A stretch of DNA of 64,000 bases from Cristatella mucedo. Taxonomy: Eukaryota > Bryozoa > Phylactolaemata > Cristatellidae. A program made the position numbers and the translations under genes. This document shows, in pieces, positions 22,738 through 28,563 of the stretch. Location: NCBI GenBank assembly GCA_009760855.2, contig WPIO01000082.1:907001-971000 (forward strand), in the 5' to 3' direction. The notes beneath the pieces are model-generated. The model had not been told where the DNA came from. It made no database searches and was given only the letters and a program-made list of their open reading frames with translations. The stretch's first letter is position 1. Every line of letters begins with the position of its first letter.

Positions 22738-24867
22738 GCACACACACATCACATCATCACATTTAACACACAGCATGCAAGCAACCTCGCATGCTCCACG
22801 GGTGTGCACGTGTGTGTGCATATGAACGATATACACAAATCTCACAAGCGCATCTGTGCACAACATGTGCATGTGCACGAGTGCATGCTTGCATAATTTC
22901 TCCTTTTCATCCATCTGTCTCTGCTTTATTCCAGTTTCTTTTCTCTCAGAGAAGTCACCTTGGGTGGGTTATTAGCGCTATATTGCTACTGAAATAATCT
23001 GCTTACATTTGCATTGTTGCATGATCTATGTGAAGAAAGATGCATTGCCGTGTGAATAGCCATCACCCTTGCACCAACGACCAAAAGGAAAATGCAAATA
23101 AAGGTGATTCAACTTTCAGATTCGACGTGACCATGAACTATCACACATATACTTTTGTTTTATAGGAAACAGATCCTGGAATTGACATCAACAAAGTCCG
23201 GGAGGCAGTAAGGGGGATGGAGAAGACAAAAGACAGCAAGGTGAACTATGGGTAAGCTAAGCCGATGCCCACATTCTTTGCACCTAGTGAGTATGTGCAT
23301 GCAAGCACACCAGTGTTTATCCCATGAAATACCCCATACCTCAAGAAAGAATGTCCACAATTATGGCATTCCAATGAATCTGCGAGTACTATAGCAGTAG
23401 CTTTTATTCATTATCGTAATGTGTTAGATCATTAGCTGTTTTAAATTGCACGACTGTGAGGCAATTTAATGTCGCACGTTGACTGGTTTGCCACGAGGTT
23501 CTCTAAGAAGCGTTCGTATTTATCTTTGCACACAGTGCACTTCCATCAGCAGTTCTGCAGCATAGTAGATGGATGTTCCAGCTTTCTCTAGCGCATGGCT
23601 GCTATCTTTTGTAGCGATCCAGCAGCAATATAATATAGAATTTTCTTGAATAAGAAAAGGTTTAGTAGCTTGTAGTTCGTTAGTCCGGCCGTGAGGCTCT
23701 AGGTCACCAAATCTCTTGCTCGTCATAATAATAATAATAATAATAATAATTCACTTGATAAAACGCCCTCAGAGAACTCAATCTCTCTCTAGGCGCTTTA
23801 CATTTGCTGTAAAGTGAAATGCAATTGAATGGTAAGTCATCTGTCGCACTACCCAGCCTATGGACTATGGTGCTTGGACTTTCGTGCATATAGAGAGGGT
23901 AGTTTATTGCGAAGCTCTTAGTCCACATTTTCATGTGCATCCCAAAATGTTCGGCACCTTGAAACACCTGAACTTATTAGAATAGCGTTACAAGTAAACC
24001 TGTAGGAGAAACAAAAGATCAAGCTCATTTAACAGCTTCTTTTTATATGGCAGCAGTAGACGAGCCTTGGCGGTCAACCTGGCCTTTGCTCCTCGTACAG
24101 CGCGTGCATGCGATTGCTGCCGCTACAGCGCTGACAGACAGTAGCAGCCCGCTGACAGGCTTTGTTGCAGCTAGCCAGAAGGCCATACGATAACAGCCAA
24201 ACCACAGCGCCTAGATATTATGACATGGTTAGAGATTATGCTTCGGCAAGCTATTGCGCTATATTCTTCTGCATTGTAAAGTATGCGGCTCGACGTTCCA
24301 ATGGAACTTGACAATGTTGTAGAGAGCTATTAAGCGGAGTAGTGCACTGACAGCACGCAACGGTCAGTGCGAGAAGTCAATAGAAGCTGTGGCCACCGGT
24401 GGATTGGATAGTTGGCAGGGAAAGATGCGGCTGTTGCGGCAGCAGCTTCTTGGCCACAGACTGAATGCAACCGACACGATCGCGCCAAATCACACGTCCG
24501 AAGGGAGCCTGCAGCAAGCCTGCCGTCTGTGCGCATGTGCTGGAGTTGCACCTCTATTCTCACCGCTCTGCCGACACGGCGTGGACAGCATCAAATGCAA
24601 TGCACCGGAGGTGCCCTGCGGTAGGCGTGGCTGTGTTCAGAGCCAGTGTCGAGTCGCTCAAAGATGTAGGTTTTCTCCACTGTGAATACTCATTACTACT
24701 CATTTGCCAAACGGGTCGAGTTTGATGACGAGGGCTGCCGCTTGTCACATGTTGCGTGCAAGGATTGATGAAATGCATGTATGCAATTGTTCTTCAATAA
24801 CGCTAGACTTCATTCCATCCACTGTAATGTCTTTGACATTTACAGAGGTCAGAAAGCTGCCCATTAA
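1167..24867 (+). CDS. LRRC74: LRRC74-like leucine-rich repeat protein, 3' part of gene (8 exons)
   Basis: Joined exons: 1167-1248, 6043-6128, 7083-7277, 13267-13359, 16637-16754, 20603-20766, 23166-23251 and possibly 24846-24867. Every junction has AG/GT borders and compatible phase. The product has ribonuclease-inhibitor-type leucine-rich repeats (LRELYLNKNNLG, LEVLDLSWNKI, LKVFNLSWNGFG, LLMLDISSNRLS), then a short link to HPHILVLHGPIL, then a helical acidic tail (ITPDELIKVIQ, VREAVRGMEK) that looks like a degenerate EF-hand pair. This order matches the LRRC74A/B family as I know it. Such repeats form a curved protein-binding scaffold; the partner is not known from sequence. The 5' exons are missing: the first visible exon starts in the middle of the repeat array, so they lie left of the window. 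Introns of 0.9 to 6 kb carry LINE, SINE and piggyBac debris. Whether it is LRRC74A or B cannot be decided here. Confidence 0.8.
1249..2509. other. LRRC74 intron, nothing recognised
   Basis: AT-rich intron sequence without convincing ORF, repeat family or RNA gene. Confidence 0.5.
2510..2872 (+). mobile_element. L2/CR1-like LINE fragment (3' part, tail lost)
   Basis: Matches the end of the LINE ORF and its 3' UTR (AAAGCCTGGAACTC, then TTTAGTGGGTCCCTATGAT). It stops abruptly near 2872, where a second copy of the same family begins in the same orientation. The conserved 3' hairpin and TTA tail are missing, so the second copy cut into it. Confidence 0.8.
2873..3866 (+). mobile_element. L2/CR1-like LINE, 5'-truncated
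   Basis: Starts at the codons for CIDDIRTW, downstream of the YADD motif, and continues through the C-terminal domain (FHLDFCNSLLAGLP, LQLVQNSAARLV, HITPLLADLH). It is broken by a stop at 3342 and frame changes after it. It ends in the conserved hairpin and a short TTA tail. Non-autonomous relic in LRRC74 intron 1. Confidence 0.85.
3881..3985 (+). mobile_element. LINE 3'-tail fragment with (TTA)n
   Basis: Only the last ~100 bp of the same LINE family: the hairpin (AAGTGCC ... GGGCGCTTT) followed by an impure TTA microsatellite to about 3985. Confidence 0.75.
3986..4599. other. Nothing recognised
   Basis: LRRC74 intron 1. A 105-codon open frame at 4204-4521 has no recognisable motif. Confidence 0.4.
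4600..5420 (+). mobile_element. CR1-like LINE, second family, C-terminal relic
   Basis: Two frames (4632-4943 and 4957-5415) together look like the end of a CR1-type ORF2: RNLGAVFDSCLDFESFVKK, then LAARLVYKSQWFDHVSPLLK, APSYLVELLHQFQPSRAHR, VGDRSFCSADSRLWNSLPK. A frameshift near 4945 breaks it. It differs clearly from the main LINE family but resembles the copies at 56.1-56.6 and 57.8-58.4 kb. Confidence 0.75.
5421..6042. other. LRRC74 intron, nothing recognised
   Basis: No supported gene or repeat. Confidence 0.4.
6043..6128 (+). CDS. LRRC74: LRRC74 exon b
   Basis: Acceptor TTTGACTGCAG, donor AAG|GTAAAG. Enters in phase 1 and leaves in phase 0. Encodes one complete LRR, LEVLDLSWNKIRRKGA, ending AVAKGIK. 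Joined to the previous exon it gives the LRR-typical run of about 28 residues per repeat. Confidence 0.8.
6129..7082. other. LRRC74 intron, nothing recognised
   Basis: AT-rich; no supported gene or repeat. Confidence 0.4.
7083..7277 (+). CDS. LRRC74: LRRC74 exon c (two LRRs)
   Basis: Acceptor GGTATTCAG, donor AAG|GTCAGT; 65 codons, phase 0 to 0. Encodes two consecutive repeats with cores LKVFNLSWNGFG and LLMLDISSNRLS, ending ETLQTLK. The frame stays open for another 333 bp into the intron by chance; that extension loses the LRR pattern at once. Confidence 0.82.
7278..8767. other. LRRC74 intron, nothing recognised
   Basis: Chance frames continue past the exon ending at 7277, but none shows a motif. 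Confidence 0.4.
8768..8899 (+). mobile_element. tRNA-derived SINE-A, 5'-truncated
   Basis: Contains the B-box-like GGTTCGATTCC, the shared body ATCGCCACTGCAAGCGGTGG and the family's 3' end (AAGAGGCTGTTTAATCAGCT). The A-box half is missing. Confidence 0.75.
9110..10221 (-). pseudogene. Broken multicopy-type ORF, probable transposon-borne gene
   Basis: Minus-strand frames at 10221-9955, 9962-9504 and 9485-9258 form one decayed protein. Readable blocks include VTYQRKHRQLLYNFF, then (other frame) AVLLHNGNKYPSL, KCSCFLCLCESRD, FPQLPHAKVK, and LKVKIHYAHADKFNENIGT. I recall this block order from large families of uncharacterised intronless proteins in cnidarian and arthropod genomes, which are thought to be mobile-element-borne; that is from memory, not a search. 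Several frameshifts and stops make it inactive. It sits antisense in an LRRC74 intron. Confidence 0.55.
10222..11005. other. LRRC74 intron, nothing recognised
   Basis: Short overlapping chance frames on both strands only. Confidence 0.4.
11006..11099 (-). mobile_element. LINE 3' tail (outer, interrupted copy, part 1)
   Basis: Minus-strand hairpin and AAT-repeat tail of the main LINE family (GCACTTGATAAAGTGCC, then CTTTACATTTGCTGCAAAGG). It is cut at about 11099 by a plus-strand copy and resumes at about 11876. Confidence 0.75.
11100..11875 (+). mobile_element. L2/CR1-like LINE, 5'-truncated, nested insertion
   Basis: A 184-codon open frame (11075-11629) covers the end of the LINE protein: HNIAKIRACLDKDTTSK, RLDFCNSLLTGLP, LLADLHWLPVKQRIDFK, NLKTHIFRTAF. 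The 3' UTR, hairpin and TTA tail follow. It is close in sequence to the young copies at 29 and 60 kb but begins even further 3' in the ORF. It lies inside a minus-strand tail of the same family. Confidence 0.85.
11876..11930 (-). mobile_element. LINE 3' UTR (outer, interrupted copy, part 2)
   Basis: Continues the minus-strand 3' UTR (AATTGAATGGTGAGTAA, then CATGGTTAGGGGTGACATGC) interrupted at 11099. About 30 bp expected between these two blocks is missing. Confidence 0.6.
12140..12480 (+). mobile_element. Old LINE 3' end, main family
   Basis: Strongly diverged copy of the C-terminal codons and 3' UTR, ending in AAAGTGCCTAGAAAGAGATT and the matching hairpin arm. The TTA tail has decayed. Confidence 0.6.
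12812..12968 (-). mobile_element. SINE-A, diverged
   Basis: Minus-strand copy: 3' end AGCTGATTTAACAGCCTC, body, and B-box complement GGACTCGAACC. It belongs to a subgroup whose body differs from the 56.8-kb copy. Confidence 0.65.
13008..13205 (-). mobile_element. SINE-A-like, very diverged
   Basis: CTGATTAACAGCTTTGTGT and GAGGACTCAAATGC keep the layout of the 3' end and B box of the SINE. It ends about 60 bp before LRRC74 exon d. Confidence 0.4.
13267..13359 (+). CDS. LRRC74: LRRC74 exon d
   Basis: Acceptor CCTTTGCAG, donor ACG|GTAAGC; 31 codons, phase 0 to 0. Starts IGNNPMSTAG and ends ISCLDLT, which corresponds to the last repeats of LRRC74 proteins, where a 'lNPI..dGa' motif precedes an 'eLDis' motif. 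Confidence 0.8.
13360..14221. other. LRRC74 intron, nothing recognised
   Basis: No supported gene or repeat. Confidence 0.4.
14222..14396 (-). mobile_element. SINE-A, near full length
   Basis: Minus strand: 3' end AGCTGATTCAGCTGCCTCTT, body with CACCATCAGTTGCAGC, B-box complement GGATTCGAACCC, and 5' end GAGCCATCACGGCTCACC. It abuts the piggyBac-like relic. Confidence 0.8.
14397..15620 (+). pseudogene. piggyBac-like transposase relic
   Basis: The diagnostic parts are IPIDEQLLPR (about 15160) and, at about 15325-15430, FDVKTNYPMNGFQYLG followed by NETRPADQSLP. These match the conserved piggyBac/PGBD blocks around the first catalytic Asp (xDExL) and the ExRPADQ motif. Upstream frames 14399-14617 and 14621-14944 (acidic start, then a mixed region) may be its N-terminal part. 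Multiple stops and frameshifts separate the pieces, so no active transposase is encoded. No terminal repeats were recognised. Confidence 0.65.
15621..16636. other. LRRC74 intron, nothing certain
   Basis: Short protein-like stretches on the plus strand (for example LAQLASETYFTKWKNIEDT near 15810) may be further transposon debris. A 128-codon minus frame at 16078-16464 has no motif. Confidence 0.3.
16637..16754 (+). CDS. LRRC74: LRRC74 exon e
   Basis: Acceptor GTACTTGTAG, donor TTG|GTACGT; phase 0 in, phase 1 out. Encodes ENPVEHEFIKAREEL and HPHILVLHGPIL. This is the segment just after the LRR array in the LRRC74 family, where a short helix is followed by a strand containing a VLHG-like motif. 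Confidence 0.8.
16960..17108 (+). mobile_element. SINE-A, diverged
   Basis: A-box-like GATAGCCAAGGAGGTAAGG, decayed B box, body GTTATAGCCGTAAAGGCTCT and 3' end GAGGCTGTTAAATCAGCTAA. Confidence 0.65.
17542..17572. repeat. (TA)n microsatellite
   Basis: About 15 uninterrupted TA units. Confidence 0.95.
17819..17919. repeat. Compound (ACAA)n-(CA)n-(TA)n microsatellite
   Basis: Three successive motifs with sharp borders: about five CAAA/ACAA units, then about 18 CA units, then about 12 TA units. Confidence 0.95.
18216..18362 (-). mobile_element. SINE-A, body partly deleted
   Basis: AGCTGATTCAACAGCCTCTT, GGATTCGAACCCACGACCTC and GTGCCATCCCGGCTCACC. The inner CACCGCTTGCAGC segment is missing. Confidence 0.75.
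18424..18562 (-). mobile_element. SINE-A, variant subgroup
   Basis: AGCTGATTCATTGGACTTAT, body CTATCACCACCGCC, B-box complement GGACCCGAACCC and 5' end CTTACCCCTGGGCTAAGGACC. It lies 60 bp from the previous SINE-A in the same orientation. Confidence 0.65.
18630..18760 (+). mobile_element. SINE-B copy with LINE-like 3' tail
   Basis: Contains GACCAAGGTCACGAGCTCAA (degenerate B box) and GCATATGTGAAGAGCTTGGA, then ATAGAGATGAAATTCTCTTA, ending in a short TA tail. It matches the copies at 33.95-34.23 and 57.0-57.1 kb. Confidence 0.6.
19085..19345. repeat. CT-rich low-complexity block with (CT)n
   Basis: Pyrimidine-rich plus strand with a pure CT run at about 19154-19214. Long Leu/Ser frames here are artefacts of composition. 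Confidence 0.9.
19357..19897 (-). mobile_element. L2/CR1-like LINE, strongly 5'-truncated
   Basis: AAT-repeat tail (19357-19383), hairpin, 3' UTR and the last ~95 codons (SLTFRSLHSMAPTYLSDIL ... NLKTHLFRTAY). The element breaks into CT-rich DNA at 19897. The same kind of CT-rich DNA borders the tail, so it landed inside one larger CT block. Confidence 0.85.
19898..20425. repeat. CT-rich low-complexity block with (CT)n
   Basis: Pyrimidine-rich, with about 36 uninterrupted CT units (20155-20225). It ends about 180 bp before LRRC74 exon f. Confidence 0.9.
20603..20766 (+). CDS. LRRC74: LRRC74 exon f (EF-hand-like tail)
   Basis: Acceptor CTACGTGCAG, donor CAG|GTATCT; phase 1 in, phase 0 out. 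Encodes GKPGVDVLRTSRKSL, LSAADPERLAKLL and ITPDELIKVIQ. The acidic helix-loop-helix look suggests a degenerate EF-hand that has lost a full set of calcium ligands. It lies just downstream of a 500-bp CT-rich block. Confidence 0.75.
20767..21510. other. LRRC74 intron, nothing recognised
   Basis: GC-richer than its surroundings just after exon f; only short chance frames. Confidence 0.4.
21515..22665 (-). mobile_element. L2/CR1-like LINE, old and degenerate
   Basis: Minus strand: AAT tail, hairpin, 3' UTR and decayed ORF. Recognisable pieces include HFLKLNDDKTNLLVMGK and SNLSILFQSYLSLD. Many frameshifts and stops. It ends near 22665, just before the CA repeat. Confidence 0.8.
22671..22748. repeat. 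(CA)n microsatellite
   Basis: About 35 CA units with small interruptions near the end. Confidence 0.95.
23166..23251 (+). CDS. LRRC74: LRRC74 exon g
   Basis: Acceptor TTTTATAG; encodes ETDPGIDINKVREAV and DSKVNYG, the second EF-hand-like half. The end is ambiguous. A good donor GG|GTAAGC leaves in phase 2, but reading straight on gives GGG TAA, a stop at 23253-23255. I prefer splicing because the donor is strong and a phase-compatible short last exon with a poly(A) signal follows 1.6 kb later. Confidence 0.7.
23724..23838 (-). mobile_element. LINE 3'-tail fragment
   Basis: Only the AAT-repeat tail, hairpin and start of the 3' UTR of the main family. Confidence 0.8.
24028..24090 (-). mobile_element. 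SINE-A 3' fragment
   Basis: AGCTCATTTAACAGCTTCTT and GAGCCTTGGCGGTC correspond to the 3' third of SINE-A. Confidence 0.5.
24846..24867 (+). CDS. LRRC74: LRRC74 possible last coding exon
   Basis: After acceptor CATTTACAG, phase 2 joining gives GGQKAAH then TAA. AATAAA follows 14 bp after the stop. It is very short and not recognisable by homology, so the alternative (stop at 23253-23255 in the previous exon) stays open. Confidence 0.35.
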
Positions 24868-24880
24868 TTATTGTAAAATT

Positions 24881-24895
24881 AATAAAGAAAATAAA
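24881..24895 (+). terminator. Poly(A) signals, candidate LRRC74 3' end
   Basis: Two AATAAA hexamers (24881-24886 and 24890-24895) lie just after the candidate last stop codon. The surroundings are AT-rich. Confidence 0.4.
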
Positions 24896-26429
24896 ATCAA
24901 TTTTAAATATGCTTTATAATGCAAACCATGTGATTTTAATTGTAGAACATGCTTTTAAGTCTTTTCTTTTTTCTTTTCATGAACAAAGATGCTAGTTTTC
25001 CATGGTTCAATTTGTTCATCAAAATTAAATTCATTTTGAAGTCATTGTTTATGAAACTGCTATTTACTGTTAGTAGGCAAAGCAACGCCCAAGTAGCAAA
25101 ACTAAGTGTCCGAATGTCTACATTAGTTACACCATTTAATCGTCTGCGGATTGTCACGATATAGAGTCCTAGGAACTTTCAACTAAAAAGCAAGTCACAT
25201 TCTCGCATGTGTATGTGTATATGTGTGTGTTTTTTGTGTTTATAAGGCTGACTTAATGCTAAGTAATTGATTCAATAGAAATTGGCATGCGAGTAGAATT
25301 GGTTAAAGCTTTCGTACCTCAAGTGAACTTCATGGAGATGAAAATGTTAATTACATACAGAAACTTTGCAAATTATTTCAGCTTTGCCGAGAACTTTCTG
25401 TGCAACAGCAAGCAGTAAAAATATATGGTATTGCATTTCACTATGGTTGTGTGCATCACAAAGAAATGCTGACTCACTGCAGCGCATTTCATTCCCGAGA
25501 AGCTAGGCAATTTTCCGGCCTCACACAAGCTGCCGAAGACCATAAATTGCCATCTAAGGAATTTTGAGTGCTGCAAAACCAAACTCTCATGCTTTTCTTG
25601 GGTAAATTTCATGCAGGCTACCGTATCACTCGGTGATGTGTTTTTTTGCAAGAGTGTTTACTATCCAGTCAGAACGAGAAGACTTTGTTCAAAATTGTTC
25701 TTATGGGTTTATAAAAAATAAAACCAGAGATTACTATTTCAGAATTGTTGTACTTTTCGTTTTGATACCAAGTCTGCCGATAATACAGCGTTAGAATGTG
25801 CTTACACGAAGGAAGTTGCCTTGTCCAATACGACTGACTGCAAATAAATCAGCACGCACGATATCACATCCAGCCGTTTTGCACAAGCTGCTGAAATATC
25901 TCGGATGTCAAAGATTATTTGCACTCACATAGGATTCAATAACGTTCCATGTCTTTGCAAATAGAGCACTGGTGCATATGCTAGTGCGCTTCATGGCTGG
26001 CAGGGCCTTGTATTAACTCACGTGTCTCCGCTATTCCTGCTGCTTCACTGTGTTGCTTGAGGAGGTAATTCAGATCCAAAGCATAGCCTATTGCTGCTGT
26101 CTGATGACTGTAGCTACAGCTCAAATCTTTGGTAGTGTTCTGCAGCAGATGAGCAACTTAGCTCTTGTCTTGAAGACGTTAGGTCCAGGATATCGTCCAA
26201 ATCTCTCAAGTTAAGTGATGATATAAAATCTAGCTGCTCATCGGAAATGCTACCCTTAAAGCCGGAATTAGGGATAATGAGTTTTCAATCGATAGAATAC
26301 CAGTGTACCGATCGCCTAGTGCTTGCAATCTATGTGCTATCTTCGATGACCATCCGGTTTTCTATAAATTTACTTAGGAGGCTGTTTTTATGGTTAGCTT
26401 GTTGCATACAATCTCTTTGACGAATGAAT
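24896..26429. other. Intergenic, nothing recognised
   Basis: AT-rich sequence between the convergent LRRC74 and ZC2HC1 genes, without a supported feature. Confidence 0.4.
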
Positions 26430-26525
26430 AATCATAATAACACACTTGATAAAGCACCATCAGAGAACTCAATCTCTTTCTAGGTGCTTTACATTTGCTG
26501 CAAAGGAAATACGATCGGATGGTTA
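26430..26525 (-). mobile_element. LINE 3'-tail fragment, old
   Basis: ACACTTGATAAAGCACC, hairpin and TTTACATTTGCTGCAAAGG of the main family; decayed AAT tail. Confidence 0.7.
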
Positions 26526-27880
26526 GGACTAGTTACCTCAAAGACTAGCCACGGGTCCCACTAGCTCTTGCAGTTTCCCTCAATGCTGAATTCCTCGAAT
26601 CTATTTCAGTACAGGTGTGGCAATAGTTTCTGCTAGAACCACATCTTTCATTCTATTGCTGAGATCATGATTTCTCCCGACCCGGCCGTTGCTGCTGGTA
26701 CTATGCTACTAGCAACTACTTTCTCAGTCCTATCCTTAAAATCCGACCCGTAAAGTGCCGACCTTTCACATTCTTTTCAAAGCTCTTTTAAACGAGGCTC
26801 TAGGCTATAGAATGCATACCAAAAGCTGCTTAGGCTTTGCGGGCACTCGGCAAACTCTTCAACGTAACAGCCATGTAGTCATGACTTTATGGAGTCACAG
26901 TCGGAGGCAGACATAGGTACACATCCTACCACCCACGTAGGCACCCATCAATGCACACTCATACCCAAGGCTGAGCCAGGATTTTCACGTAGGAGGGGGC
27001 AAGACCTGCAAGTAAAGAATAATTATAGCACACCAGTAGAGTGCTTATTCGACACGGCAGTCGGCGTTTGCTAATTTAGCTAGAAGTAGACATGATTTCT
27101 TCTTGATGATGCTCTAGGGCATAGTTATAAGGGTCGGCCCAGCTTGCTGCCCCCAACCCGCTCTGGGGGAGGCAATTGCCCCCTTCCTACCTCCTGGCTT
27201 CGGTACTGCTGCACCTGCGCATGGTCGTAAGCACACGTGAGCTGCCTTGCTGGGGCTGAACCAGCCACGGCTGGCCTGTGGCCAGATGTCCTGCCAATAG
27301 GACAATGTAGGTGCTTTCCGACAGACTGCAGCAACGCTATGGAATAGTAAACACTCGCCTCCCGTTTTCACATTGCAAGCATCAGTTGAAAAGCTTCGGC
27401 GCATTTCCTGGGACTCCTTCACGGTCTCAAATGCGCCATTCGGATCCTTCGGGTTTAGCCATTTACTGGTCTTCCTAATGCTGATGCTGCAGAGAAAGTA
27501 TCCTGCACACATGCTCTCACTTTTAAAGGACTAAACGTTGCAGTACAACTACTGGCCTGTTTGGCCATTTCCATTAATTATAATGATTGTTAATGGCAAT
27601 ACTTATTGGTGTAGGTCAGCAGTTAAGCAGAGACTATCTTTGATGACATGCACGTGGGGCTGCAATGGATACGATAAGACAGTGCAGCAGCTAGAATCGG
27701 GCAGCTGATGCACACCCACAGGCTGCTGCCTAGGCTGCACACAGCAACAGCTGTAGATGTCAGCTCCTCCCCCTTGGTCGGGCCACTGCTCAGGCTACTT
27801 GGGCACACAGGCACACGGCTGCTAAGGGGCACTGCGATGCATACAAAGTTGACGGCTTGTAGACACTGGAGGGCATGGAT
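26526..27880. other. Intergenic, nothing certain
   Basis: A 132-codon minus frame at 27114-27512 starts MCAGYFLCSISIRKTSKWLN; no family recognised and chance cannot be excluded. Confidence 0.3.
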
Positions 27881-27881
27881 A

Positions 27882-27887
27882 TTTATT
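27882..27887 (-). terminator. Candidate poly(A) signal of ZC2HC1
   Basis: AATAAA on the minus strand, about 360 bp after the ZC2HC1 stop codon. It is the only perfect hexamer I noticed near there. Confidence 0.4.
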
Positions 27888-28047
27888 AAGCTCATATATA
27901 CTATAACTAAATATACTTATATGAAATAGCTCGAGAGCAGTCTGCATTCATCGTGTGCAGCTGTGATCACTGAGCAACGCCATGCGTCGATCTATCCAAT
28001 GCTACCGCATGGAGATGTACGCATGATGGCGGCTATGCAGCTGGCTT

Positions 28048-28078
28048 GATTGAATAGCGCTGGCTTCGCTATTCAATC
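28048..28078 (-). other. Perfect 12-bp inverted repeat in the ZC2HC1 3' UTR
   Basis: GATTGAATAGCG and its exact reverse complement CGCTATTCAATC are separated by 7 bases, about 170 bp after the ZC2HC1 stop. The transcript could form a hairpin. Confidence 0.6.
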
Positions 28079-28247
28079 CGAGCGACTCGTGAAAACCCGC
28101 AGCGGCTCTTCTTTGCACATGGCTTGAGCGCTCCCCAATGTCTGCATGCTGGGTGGACATCAAGATGACGGCTGACGAGTGCTTCCTGCTGCGCTGATCG
28201 CGCTCCGCTAGGCAAGCTCGTGCACCAAAGCAGCGACGGAGCTCCTC

Positions 28248-28563
28248 TCAGAGCTCCATTCGCCTGGTTCCGCACTCGCAGCAGTACGCGGCAGTCTCCT
28301 TGCAGTAGCGATTGCCGCACTCGTGGCAAAACTTGGACAGCATAACACCCCGCTGCTGCTGCTGGTTGGAGCGCTTGGAGCCGGCGATGGGACTGTCACC
28401 GCTGCCGGCAGAATTCATGCGTCTACTCGCCGAGCTCGTGCTGTAGGCGCTGCCGCCTGGTGGTGGCTGCTGCTGTTGGACACGCTGCAAAGGTCCCAAA
28501 GGAGGTCTGCCGTCGGCTGATGGTGATGGAATGTCCTTGGCTGGCTCTCTGATGCCGGGGCGG
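28248..28563 (-). CDS. ZC2HC1A: ZC2HC1 exon 8 (C-terminal zinc ribbon, stop)
   Basis: Acceptor CTTTTTACAG, phase 2 in. Encodes KDIPSPSADGRPPLGP, Gln-rich stretches, then LSKFCHECGNRY and YCCECGTRRMEL, then TGA. The last 30 residues closely follow the C-terminus of vertebrate ZC2HC1A. Confidence 0.9.

Noticed and set aside
27114-27512. 132-codon minus frame between LRRC74 and ZC2HC1
   Set aside because: No motif; length is within chance expectation. It could be ZC2HC1 downstream DNA or old transposon sequence.
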